7,028 nucleotides of DNA from Chloroflexota bacterium (GCA_022572865.1 JACZVB010000069.1:1-7028), one strand, 5' to 3'; shown: positions 1-6,252, numbered from the stretch's first letter. A program made the numbers and translations. The notes: generated by a model from the letters alone, not told the origin.

Positions 1-483
1 GACTCTCCGGTAGAACTCCTTTATGCCGTCGGCGGTCCCGGGCCTGACCAGGAACTCGACGTATGAGATGCCCACGGTCATGCCGCCAGACCCCTGGCCG
101 GAGGCGTAGCACCGGAACTGATTGCCCCAGGGGCCGGTGACCTTCACCTGGCCGTCCTCAGCCTCCCACTGAAAGCTGGTTCCGGCCAGCCGGTCTTGCA
201 CGTCTCCCAGGCGCTGTATCAGCGCATCCAGGTCTGAAACGACGAGGCCAACGTGGCCATGAATCACCTGCGCCCCTCGAGTGGGCAGATGGAACTGCTG
301 CTCCCCTATGTTGACCCACATATTCTCAGTCCCGACCATCAGGTACGGGTCCCGGGTCCCCCCGAGCCCCGAGATGTAGAACAGGGTAGCCATCCCCTGG
401 TCCGGCACGGTCAGGTTTACGTGCTCCATCTCCACTACGTTCCCCACGTCCTCGCCCCCAGGCCCCTGTCGCCTATCCACCAT
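1..483 (-). CDS. VOC (glyoxalase/dioxygenase) superfamily protein, 3' end cut off by the window edge
   Basis: The frame opens at an ATG at 483 and stays open to base 1, giving 161 residues with no stop, so the C-terminus lies outside the window. A strong GGAGGAGGG ribosome-binding site lies about 7 bases upstream (491-497). Residues about 18-128 read as one VOC paired beta-alpha-beta-beta-beta module: strand EHVNLTV with His21, strand HGHVGLVV with His77, helix SDLDALIQRL, and the closing turn GPWGNQFRCY. A second module seems to begin near residue 137 (ISYVEFLVRPG). The usual third metal ligand, a Glu two or three residues after the GN turn, is Arg/Cys here, and the second module starts with Tyr141 where His is common. 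Metal binding may therefore be incomplete or shared between modules. VOC members include lyases, isomerases and ring-cleaving dioxygenases; the substrate cannot be told. It lies 128 bases behind the enolase-superfamily gene on the same strand, probably in the same transcript. Confidence 0.75.
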   Translation of the reverse strand, partial: MVDRRQGPGGEDVGNVVEMEHVNLTVPDQGMATLFYISGLGGTRDPYLMVGTENMWVNIGEQQFHLPTRGAQVIHGHVGLVVSDLDALIQRLGDVQDRLAGTSFQWEAEDGQVKVTGPWGNQFRCYASGQGSGGMTVGISYVEFLVRPGTADGIKEFYRRV

Positions 484-611
484 TTCGACCCTCCTCCATG
501 TTTCTCGACCGCCAAAACGGGCCGCCGGCGCGCCATCTCTTTTTTGAGTGGAAGCCCCTGGCCGCCCACCCGGCCAAGCGCCGAATCCTCTCCTCGCTCC
601 CGGCAATGGCG

Positions 612-1784
612 CTATGGGACTTCGTCATAGTACTCCCGCAGGGCCCGTTTCGGGGCCTGGAAGTAGGGCTGCTGGCGCAGCGCCTCTTCATTTAGCTCCA
701 GTCCCAGGCCCGGTGTATCGGGTATTGCGATGTATCCATTCTCCACCTTCATCGGATTAACGGAGATCGCATCGGACACCTCGGCGTAGTTCACGAAATA
801 CTCAGTTATGATGAAGTTGGGCAGGCATGCCGCCACCTGCACCGTCGCCGCGAGGCCAATGGAGGTGCTGTTGTAGTTGTGGGGGGAGACCGCCACGTAG
901 TAGGGCTCGGCCATGGCCGCTATCTCCTTCAGTTCCAGTATCCCGCCACAGTTGCAAACATCGGGGTTGATTATGTCCGCCGCCCGCCTTTCGAAGACCT
1001 CTCGAAAGGCAGCCTTGGTGTACAGGGTCTCACCGGTAACCACAGGTATGTTGACCCGCTCCCTCACCTCCGCCAGGGCCGGGACATTTTCCGCCGGCAC
1101 AGGCTCCTCGTACCAGAACGGCTTGAACTCCTCCATCATCTGTCCAACCCTGATGGCGTGGGACGGGGCCAGCCTGCGGTGTACCTCGATGAGCAGGTCC
1201 ACTTCGTCACCCACGGCCTCCCGCACAGCCCCGACCCTGTCCACCGCCAGCTGCTCGTCCTTCCTGTCGATATACAGGCGCCAGGGCCCGGGGAAAGGGT
1301 CGAATTTCAGAGCGCTGAAGCCTCGCTTCACCACCGCCGTCGCCATCTCGGCGTATTGCTCGGGCGTATCTGCGCCGCCGTACCAGCCGTTGGCATACAC
1401 CCTTATCCGCTGCCGGCATGCGCCTCCCAGAAGCTTGTAGACCGGGACACCCAGTTTCTTGCCCACGATGTCCCACAACGCCTGCTCGATCCCGCTCAGC
1501 GCGCAATACAGCTCCATGGAGCCCCGTCTGCCGGCGAAATCGTTGTACACCATCTGGGTGAAGTGCTTTATGTTGAACGGGTCCCGGCCGACGAGGTATC
1601 GCTTCATCTCGTGCACATGCCCCTCGATAGTCTTGTCGCGGTCCAGCTGGGTGTAGGCCTCTCCCCAGCCGTGGATACCCTCGTCCGTCTCCACTTTGAC
1701 GAACAGCCAGTTCTTCCCTCCGATCATGCCGGCACGGTGTCCGCCCGAGTAAACCAGGTAGGTCTCGATGTCTGCTATCTTCAT
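612..1784 (-). CDS. Mandelate racemase / muconate lactonizing (enolase superfamily) protein, sugar-acid-dehydratase-like
   Basis: This complete 390-residue protein has the usual length for the family and starts at an ATG behind AGGGGAG. Residues 1-125 form the N-terminal capping domain (MKIADIETYLV, then a flexible loop rich in Gly and ending KNWLFVKVETDEG). Residues about 140-370 form the barrel. The candidate metal ligands are Glu200 (LLIEVHRR), Glu226 (WYEEPVP) and Glu252 (VTGETLY). Candidate catalytic residues are His202, one strand position after Glu200, and His302 (VSPHNYNSTS), with Asp275 (NPDVCNCGG) behind it and Glu328 (ITEYF). The Glu-x-His pair on one strand plus a late His is the layout of galactonate-type acid-sugar dehydratases, in which water is removed from a 2,3-dihydroxy acid. 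The second-strand motif is Lys160-Phe-Asp, not Lys-x-Lys, which also favours a dehydratase over a racemase. Galactonate dehydratase (DgoD) is the nearest named relative I recognise, but the substrate is unknown. Confidence 0.88.
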   Translation of the reverse strand: MKIADIETYLVYSGGHRAGMIGGKNWLFVKVETDEGIHGWGEAYTQLDRDKTIEGHVHEMKRYLVGRDPFNIKHFTQMVYNDFAGRRGSMELYCALSGIEQALWDIVGKKLGVPVYKLLGGACRQRIRVYANGWYGGADTPEQYAEMATAVVKRGFSALKFDPFPGPWRLYIDRKDEQLAVDRVGAVREAVGDEVDLLIEVHRRLAPSHAIRVGQMMEEFKPFWYEEPVPAENVPALAEVRERVNIPVVTGETLYTKAAFREVFERRAADIINPDVCNCGGILELKEIAAMAEPYYVAVSPHNYNSTSIGLAATVQVAACLPNFIITEYFVNYAEVSDAISVNPMKVENGYIAIPDTPGLGLELNEEALRQQPYFQAPKRALREYYDEVP

Positions 1785-1900
1785 TCGCTCCCCTTATCCC
1801 TGGCCGTATCGTGCCGAATTACATACTGGACACAACCACATTCCTTACGTTATGTAGAGTCGATAATGCAGGCCAGGACGGCCGGCCCCGTGACCTTTGC

Positions 1901-3156
1901 CTAATCGATGACGGCGATGGCCTCAATCTCAATGAGGGCATTGGGGTCTAGCAGCCGGTTGCATACGGTAGTGGTGACCGCGGGCAGGCTCTCGCCGAAG
2001 TATTCGCGGCGAACCTCGGCTGCCCGGGCATAATCGGGCAGCGCTGCCTCATCGATATAATCCGTTACCTTGACCACATCGTCGAAGCTAGCGCCGCCGG
2101 CATCGAGGACAGCGGCTATGTTTTCATACGTCTGACGGGTCTGGGCCACCAAGTCGCCCACCGCCACCCTCCCCGTCTCGGGGTCGTTTCCCGTCATCCC
2201 CGACACAAAGAAGAGGTTCCCCTTTTTGACGCCCGGCATAAAGGTGAGACCCCGGCCCCGAGCCTTCTCCGCCAGCACCAGCTCCTTCCTGCCGCCTTTC
2301 ACCGCCACCATGTTGATCTCTATGAGCCATTCTGGGGCAAACAGGGCGACGCATACTACTCCCGTGGAGGCGGGGAAGTCCTCGCCAAGGAACTCGCGGC
2401 GTAAATCGGCGGTGCTCCGGTAGTAGGGACGGGCCGCGGGGACGATATAGTCCCGGGTCATGATAACGTCGTCCATGGTGACGCCGCCATCAGACAGGAT
2501 TTTCTCGAATTTCTCGTACAGGAACCGGGTCTGCTCCACCAGGGTCGGAGGACACCCGGCAGTCCAGTCCGAATCGAAGTACCAGGGCGCCTGGCCCGCG
2601 GTCCAGAGGATGTCGTTCTTCGAGACCCCGGGCCGGTTGGTCCCCCACTCGTAGAACTGTATCGCCTTATCGGGCTCGGGGGAAAGCCCGGATTGATGTA
2701 ACGCTTCTCCCCGGGCCTCATGTCCAGGGTGAGGTCGCTGGAAATAAATGCCCCGAGATTCAGGTTGCCCTGCATGAAGAGGCCCGTTCCTGGAGCATAG
2801 TTCTTGCCGAAGTACTGCTCCCATAAGGGAGGCTCACCAGGGGGTGCCGGGTTGAAGAACGGCCCGTTATTGATGGCCGGCGCACCGGCGGCAGCCCTGA
2901 AGATGGTGCGGTTCACCAGATGCTCGGGCCTGGCGCCCGCGGCATCGATGAGGGCCTTGTGCTTCTCCATCATCACCAGGGTCTGCTCATCCAGGCTGCC
3001 CTGACAGACCATCTTGCCGGTGGCCGGGTCCTCCCGCTCCGCCGTCTGCCCCGAGATGAACAAAAGGCCATCCTTTTCGACGGCGAGGGAGTAGGGGAGT
3101 TTTGTGTAATCGAAGTATGGCCACCTCGATGGCTTGATGATCCGCTTACCAGGCAT
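1901..3156 (-). pseudogene. Triple-domain RidA/YjgF-like protein, interrupted by a one-base frameshift
   Basis: The gene starts at an ATG at 3156 behind GGAGGGACCT and encodes MPGKRIIKPSRWPYFDY onward. The reading frame is lost at a run of five G on the plus strand (2678-2682; five C in the message). One extra C restores a single 418-residue protein ending at the TAG at 1901. Corrected, it has three RidA (Ribonuc_L-PSP) domains: residues 1-150, about 155-287, and about 300-418. Domain 1 is divergent, with a Gly/Pro/Asn-rich insert near 88-110 and no IEIE strand. Domains 2 and 3 keep the features RRDY-like helix, DYIVP, RREFLGEDFPASTG and LIEI. Where classical RidA has the catalytic Arg (PARS), these have ST or TT. 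Both sides of the break look like normal coding sequence, so this is either a very recent mutation or a homopolymer error. The old frame runs on for about 72 meaningless residues to 2458. It precedes the dehydratase-like gene by 116 bases. Confidence 0.8.
2678..2682 (-). other. Frameshift site: run of five G (C in the message) inside the triple-RidA gene
   Basis: Upstream of this run the message reads NPGFPP in the frame of the start at 3156. Downstream, EPDKAIQFYEWG and the rest of domains 2 and 3 are in the -1 frame. Six instead of five bases would join the two as ...GFPPEPDKA.... A programmed -1 slip is unlikely because TTT CCC CCG does not form an X-XXY-YYZ slippery heptamer in the zero frame. 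Confidence 0.75.
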
Positions 3157-3203
3157 AGGTCCCTCCTTCAGTCGCCGTAATGCCCTCCATACACGAATCC
3201 GGC

Positions 3204-3226
3204 GAGGAAGTTAATTCTACTTCCTC
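3204..3226. promoter_or_regulatory. Perfect 8-base inverted repeat, candidate operator
   Basis: The arms GAGGAAGT and ACTTCCTC are perfect reverse complements separated by TAATTCT. The repeat sits 48 bases upstream of the RidA gene start. On the minus strand its centre contains TAGAAT, a 5-of-6 match to a -10 box, which would place a dimeric repressor over the polymerase site. No good -35 is seen at the matching distance, so the promoter part is weak. A hairpin in the leader is the alternative reading. Confidence 0.4.
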
Positions 3227-3325
3227 TGGCAGAGTACCACCACTACAGCAGTTAACAGTCTATCTGATCCTGTATTCCGTAGGGCGAAGGCCACTATAGA
3301 CACCGATGGGGCGGGGAGAAGCCAC

Positions 3326-3354
3326 TGGACGAGGGCTAATCCCCATAGTATAAT
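3326..3354 (+). promoter_or_regulatory. Sigma70-like promoter for the small membrane protein gene
   Basis: TGGACG (3326-3331, 4 of 6 matches to TTGACA) and a perfect TATAAT (3349-3354) are separated by exactly 17 bases. Transcription would start near 3361 and give a leader of about 110 bases before the ATG at 3471. A perfect -10 at ideal spacing in this GC-rich context is unlikely by chance, but it is a prediction from consensus only. Confidence 0.5.
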
Positions 3355-3470
3355 CCTGTTATTGTTAAGGGTTGCAGATGCTCATTCGAAGGCGAAGCAG
3401 CCCAGGTCTTAGTGAGACACCGCCAGTCGTAGCTTAGCAGTTAGTTCATCCCACGGATGGGGAGGGGGAC

Positions 3471-3704
3471 ATGGAGTATTTTCGAAGAAGTCACAGCATT
3501 GCCGGCCTGGGTTTCGCCGTTGTCGGGATTATCATCTACCTTAGCGCTGTCCTTGCCTCCGCCATCAGCGTTGAGGGTCAGAACCCCGGCGTCGTAGATG
3601 GCTACGTAATAGTCATGATTATAGGCGTCGTCCTCGCGGTCACGGGCCCTCTCACCTGCTGGGTCATCCTGCCCATCGTCAGGAACATAGGCCGGGAGGA
3701 GTGA
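3471..3704 (+). CDS. Small two-helix membrane protein of unknown function
   Basis: This 77-residue protein is the only plus-strand gene. It starts at an ATG directly behind a long Shine-Dalgarno stretch (GGGGAGGGGGAC) and has its own promoter candidate upstream. A short basic N-terminus (MEYFRRSHS) is followed by a first hydrophobic helix at residues about 11-32 (GLGFAVVGIIIYLSAVLAS), a polar loop (VEGQNPGVVDG), and a second helix at residues about 45-70. It ends in a charged tail (RNIGREE). The arginines at the N-terminus and tail suggest that both ends are cytoplasmic and the loop is outside. I do not recognise a family. The ribosome-binding site, promoter, clean hydrophobicity pattern and absence of an opposing gene on the other strand support it as real. 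It ends 136 bases from the convergent MaoC gene. Confidence 0.6.
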   Translation: MEYFRRSHSIAGLGFAVVGIIIYLSAVLASAISVEGQNPGVVDGYVIVMIIGVVLAVTGPLTCWVILPIVRNIGREE

Positions 3705-3747
3705 TTACAGCCTTTGGTGGAGATCATTCCTCCCCCCGCCTTCACTG

Positions 3748-3789
3748 CTAAAAGGACTGTCCAGGCCCTCCAGGTGGCCTCTCTAGTCC
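3748..3789 (-). terminator. Nested hairpin with short U-tract between convergent genes
   Basis: The outer stem GGACT/AGTCC (3754-3758 with 3785-3789) and inner stem AGGCC/GGCCT (3763-3767 with 3776-3780) are separated by symmetric four-base internal loops, around an eight-base loop. On the minus strand the hairpin is followed by TTTTAGC, a weak U-tract, 52 bases beyond the MaoC gene stop. It probably ends the minus-strand unit. The plus side lacks a T-run. Confidence 0.4.
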
Positions 3790-3840
3790 GGACCGCCGCC
3801 CCCTGTGCCCGCCGGCTGAAGAAGCGCCCACACTTCATCC

Positions 3841-4284
3841 CTAGGCCTTCCCCCGGGTGGGTAAGGCCACCTTGGCCTTACCCTGGTCCAAGACTCGCTC
3901 CCCCTTCTGGTTCTCAATCCACAGTTCGCACTCCACCATCCCCTGCCCTCCCTCCTCCGATTTGCTGCTGACCCGACCCTTACAGGTCAGAGTGTCCCCC
4001 CCGAAGACGAAGTTGGTGTAGCGGAAGGCCAGCCGCTTCAAGGTCGCGTCCGTCCCGGCCCAGTCCACCACCTGCTGGGCAAGAAACCCGCCCATCTCCT
4101 GGCCGTCCAGGAAGGACGCCCTCATACCCTTGCCCCTGGCGTAATCCCCATCGTGGTGGTATCTATGAAAGTCCCATGTGGCGGCCGCGTACATCACCAT
4201 GCTCACGGAGGTTATCTCCTTCACCAGGGGCGGGAGCTCGTCTCCTACATTGACATCCTCGTAATAGAGCGCCTTTTCAGTCAT
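3841..4284 (-). CDS. MaoC-like (R)-specific enoyl-CoA hydratase subunit, catalytic half
   Basis: The 147-residue single hot-dog-fold protein starts at an ATG behind GAGGAGAG and ends with TAG at 3841. The hydratase motif is recognisable: Asp38 and His43 in TWDFHRYHHDGDYARG sit at the same five-residue spacing as the Asp and His of the classical D-x-N-P-x-H motif of (R)-hydratases. The Asn is replaced by His40. The following helix and strand (FLDGQEMGGFLAQQVVDWAG) and the NFVFGGDTLTCKG segment match the central helix and the overhang-strand region typical of MaoC proteins. Family members add water to trans-2-enoyl-CoA. Such single-domain proteins usually pair with a second hot-dog subunit, and one is encoded just upstream (4483-4980). 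The two may therefore form one heterodimeric enzyme, like mycobacterial HadAB. The CoA substrate is unknown. Confidence 0.8.
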   Translation of the reverse strand: MTEKALYYEDVNVGDELPPLVKEITSVSMVMYAAATWDFHRYHHDGDYARGKGMRASFLDGQEMGGFLAQQVVDWAGTDATLKRLAFRYTNFVFGGDTLTCKGRVSSKSEEGGQGMVECELWIENQKGERVLDQGKAKVALPTRGKA

Positions 4285-4340
4285 AGCTCTCTCCTCGCTC
4301 CGGCTGTTGTCCTATCCTACAAATGGCTTCGAGCTCCGTT

Positions 4341-4355
4341 TGGGGGATACCCCCA
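4341..4355. repeat. Perfect short palindromic hairpin TGGGGG-ATA-CCCCCA
   Basis: A six-base perfect stem with a three-base loop lies in the gap between the two hot-dog genes. There is no T-run on either side, so it is not a standard terminator. It resembles the G/C-rich dispersed palindromes found between genes in many environmental bacteria. Confidence 0.4.
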
Positions 4356-4389
4356 GATTCAGTTCCCCCTCTTCCTTGCTAAGCATGTC

Positions 4390-4456
4390 CTGCCTGTCCT
4401 GAGTCCCGTCGAAGGGAGCTTGACGAAGGGAGAGATGGGGTCACAGGCCTGTCCTG
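4390..4456. repeat. Repeat-like intergenic element with short direct repeats
   Basis: GCCTGTCCTG occurs twice (4392-4401 and 4447-4456), and CGAAGGGAG occurs twice 14 bases apart (4410-4418 and 4424-4432). The combination of CCTGTCCTGAG with GTCGAAGG and CTTGACGAAGG looks like a scrambled copy of a dispersed palindrome of the type CCTGTCCTGAGCTTGTCGAAGG. That identification is from memory and uncertain. It accounts for most of the 198-base gap (4285-4482), where I see no gene. Confidence 0.35.
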
Positions 4457-4482
4457 GTCGTGTCCTACACCGGCCACCGGGG

Positions 4483-4980
4483 TTACTCTTTTTCCTGTTC
4501 CCGAAATATGAGGGTCTCGTGGTTTATGGCCAGCAGCTCTTTACGCTGATTGGTGTAGGTGATGTCATACTGGAGAAAATACAACAATCCGGTCTTGCCC
4601 CTTTTCTGAAGCACGTCAGTAACTTTCCAGTGGGCCGTGAGGATATCGTCGGGGCGAAAAGGCTGAAAGAACTCGTAGTCGTTGGCGGCCCTGACCTCCA
4701 TGCCGACGGGCAGACTGAAGCGCCGCGCCGGGCCCCCGGTCTCATCCACATCCCCCACCAGGTAGTACATAGTCTCGCAGACCAAGGTGAGAGGAGCGAT
4801 GATTCCTCCGTGGCGGGTGCCACGAGCGTACTCTTCGTCCAGATAGAGGGGGTTCATGTCCCCTATGGCCTGGGCGAAGTACCGGATGCCGGCACGGCCC
4901 ACCTCCTCCGGTCCCGTGATCACCATCTCCTTACCGACCAGCTTCTTAAGCTCCGTCAACATTGAACTCTCCTGGGCCAT
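4483..4980 (-). CDS. FAS1-like dehydratase / MaoC N-terminal-type hot-dog protein, probable non-catalytic subunit
   Basis: This 165-residue protein starts at an ATG behind GAGGAGGAG. A second in-frame ATG at residue 7 also has an AGGAGAG behind it and could be used. The N-terminal helix (LTELKKLVGKEM) and the motif RYFAQAIGDMNPLYLDEEYA followed by GGIIAPLTL are typical of the MaoC N-terminal (FAS1-like dehydratase) family. The motif keeps Asp41, Asn43 and Pro44, but the position of the catalytic His is Tyr46. The later segment ANDYEFFQPFRPDDILTAHW is the conserved strand pair of this family. In two-subunit (R)-hydratases one partner lacks the catalytic pair and shapes the acyl pocket, which fits this protein beside the MaoC gene downstream. 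It begins 37 bases behind the triple-RidA stop, most likely in one operon with it. Confidence 0.8.
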   Translation of the reverse strand: MAQESSMLTELKKLVGKEMVITGPEEVGRAGIRYFAQAIGDMNPLYLDEEYARGTRHGGIIAPLTLVCETMYYLVGDVDETGGPARRFSLPVGMEVRAANDYEFFQPFRPDDILTAHWKVTDVLQKRGKTGLLYFLQYDITYTNQRKELLAINHETLIFREQEKE

Positions 4981-5017
4981 GTTATCTCCTCCTCGATGGG
5001 TTAAAGGCAGCGTTCTT

Positions 5018-6202
5018 CTAGTCGTAGACCGCAGTGAAATCGATCTCTATGAGGTATTCGGGACGCAGAAGCCGGTTGATGATGACCCCGGTGGAGACGG
5101 GAAAGTCATCTCCGAAAAACTCCCGCCGCACGGCCACGGTGTCCCGATAATCCGGCAGGGCCCGGGGCACGATGTAGTCCACCGTCTTCACCACGTTCTT
5201 CATGGAGAGTCCCGCCTCGGCCAGTATAGTCTCCGCCTGCTGGTACACCTGCCGTGTCTGGCCTGCCAGGCCATCGGACGCCACGGTGCGGGATATCGGG
5301 TCGGCGCCTGTCAACCCCGACAGGCAGAGGACACCCCCCTTCCCGACTCCAGGCCGGAAGGTGACCTGGTCGTACCAGGACCAGCCCGGGTTGTAGGCCG
5401 ACCTATCTCCCTCCCCCGTCACGGCAATGGCCGAGACCTCCAGCAGCGCCTCAGGCCCCAAAAGGCCCTCAACGATGATGCCGGTGGATGTCGGGAACCC
5501 TTCGCCGAAGAAGTCCTTGCGCACACGGGCCGTTTCCCGGTAATCTGCAAGCCCCGCAGGGGCTATATAGTCGATGGTACGGACTATGTCGGAGGGCGCT
5601 GCGCCGGCCTCTTGCAGCACAGACCCGATAGTGTCGTATATGGCCCGGGCCTGTGCCGCCACATCTCCCTTCCCGACGCCCTCGGGAGCAGAGGCGGTCA
5701 TGAAAAGAACCCCTCCCTTTGCCACCGCACTCGGCGCCGGAATCCCGTACCCCGGAGGCCTCGAAGCCGGGAATGACCGCTTCGAGGAGGGGCCGCGTAC
5801 CGCCACTACCTCTATCTCTATGAGGCATTCGTTTCTCAGGAGCCTGTTCGCCACGACGGTAGTGGTGGCCGGAAGCTCATGTCCAAAGAGTTCCCGACGC
5901 AGCTCCAGGGTTTCGGGGTAGGCCTCGACCGCCGAGGGGGTTATGTAGTCCACCTGATGGACTATGTCCCCGAACCCCGCTCCCGCGGATTCCAGCACCA
6001 GGCGAACCTTCTCCAGGGCCAGGCGGGTCTGGTCCGCCAGGTCGCCCCGGCATACCATCCGCCCAATTTCCGGATCGTATTCATCCGCCAGGTGGCCGGC
6101 CACCCAGACCAGGTCGCCGGTGGCGATGCCCATGGCATAGGTGTACCGCCGGTAGTCGGCGTATGGGAACGGGTCTGGATACAGGATGGTCCGGCTCGCC
6201 AC
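5018..6202 (-). CDS. Triple-domain RidA/YjgF-like protein, intact copy
   Basis: The protein is 394 residues from the GTG at 6202. An ATG at 6274 is in frame but would overlap the upstream gene and add 24 residues that do not look like the family, whereas the GTG has AGGAGGT just before it. It contains three full RidA (Ribonuc_L-PSP) domains: residues about 5-137, 150-263 and 268-394. Each carries the same core: GD/GG-LxxxxG strand, a long helix, DYI-x-P (85-89, 211-215, 342-346), a basic RRELFG/RKDFFG/RREFFG helix, then a P-x-x-T segment and an LIEI/LLEV strand. In classical RidA an Arg after the Pro binds the substrate carboxylate. Here the segment reads PATTT, PTSTG and PVSTG, without Arg. 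Classical members hydrolyse enamines or imines to ketones; others of this Arg-less group have unknown roles. RidA is normally a trimer of about 130-residue chains, so this chain could be a built-in trimer. Confidence 0.85.
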   Translation of the reverse strand: MASRTILYPDPFPYADYRRYTYAMGIATGDLVWVAGHLADEYDPEIGRMVCRGDLADQTRLALEKVRLVLESAGAGFGDIVHQVDYITPSAVEAYPETLELRRELFGHELPATTTVVANRLLRNECLIEIEVVAVRGPSSKRSFPASRPPGYGIPAPSAVAKGGVLFMTASAPEGVGKGDVAAQARAIYDTIGSVLQEAGAAPSDIVRTIDYIAPAGLADYRETARVRKDFFGEGFPTSTGIIVEGLLGPEALLEVSAIAVTGEGDRSAYNPGWSWYDQVTFRPGVGKGGVLCLSGLTGADPISRTVASDGLAGQTRQVYQQAETILAEAGLSMKNVVKTVDYIVPRALPDYRDTVAVRREFFGDDFPVSTGVIINRLLRPEYLIEIDFTAVYD

Positions 6203-6205
6203 GTA

Positions 6206-6212
6206 ACCTCCT
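6206..6212 (-). promoter_or_regulatory. Ribosome-binding site deciding the GTG start of the triple-RidA protein
   Basis: On the minus strand AGGAGGT is followed after only three bases by the GTG at 6202. The match to the anti-Shine-Dalgarno sequence is complete although the spacing is tight. It supports this start over the ATG at 6274, which lies inside the end of the upstream gene. Confidence 0.6.
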
Positions 6213-6252
6213 AAACAGGCCCTCGGCCCCGAGGCCAAGGGGGCCCGGTGTC

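Larger units (their letters stand above)
3157..3470. promoter_or_regulatory. Divergent intergenic region between the triple-RidA gene and the small membrane protein gene
   Basis: These 314 bases contain no convincing gene. They are less GC-rich than the flanks and hold the control signals of two divergent units: an inverted repeat about 48 bases ahead of the RidA gene, and a sigma70-like promoter facing the membrane-protein gene. A small hairpin (CATCC/GGATG with loop CAC, 3447-3459) abuts the Shine-Dalgarno sequence of the membrane-protein gene and might modulate its translation. Confidence 0.55.

Noticed and set aside
559..576. TGGCC/GGCCA hairpin behind the enolase-superfamily gene as a terminator
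   Set aside because: A five-base stem with no following T-run on either strand is expected by chance in GC-rich DNA; the VOC gene may well be co-transcribed.
1785..1900. A promoter ahead of the enolase-superfamily gene
   Set aside because: TGTAAT on the minus strand resembles a -10, but no -35 match exists at 16-18 bases; read-through from the RidA gene is simpler.
879..1904. A 341-residue open frame on the plus strand
   Set aside because: It is antisense to the enolase-superfamily gene, has Pro/His/Arg/Leu-heavy low-information sequence and no family features. It is an artefact of high GC content.
2678..2682. Programmed ribosomal frameshifting in the triple-RidA gene
   Set aside because: The zero-frame codons TTT CCC CCG do not allow tandem -1 re-pairing, and no clear downstream stimulator was seen; mutation or sequencing error is likelier.
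4153..4965. A 270-residue plus-strand open frame
   Set aside because: It spans two opposite-strand hot-dog genes and their repeat-bearing gap; the sequence is a mirror of those codons, not a protein family.
4856..5776. A 306-residue plus-strand open frame
   Set aside because: It is antisense to the triple-RidA gene and the FAS1-like gene start, with no recognisable domain or ribosome-binding site support.
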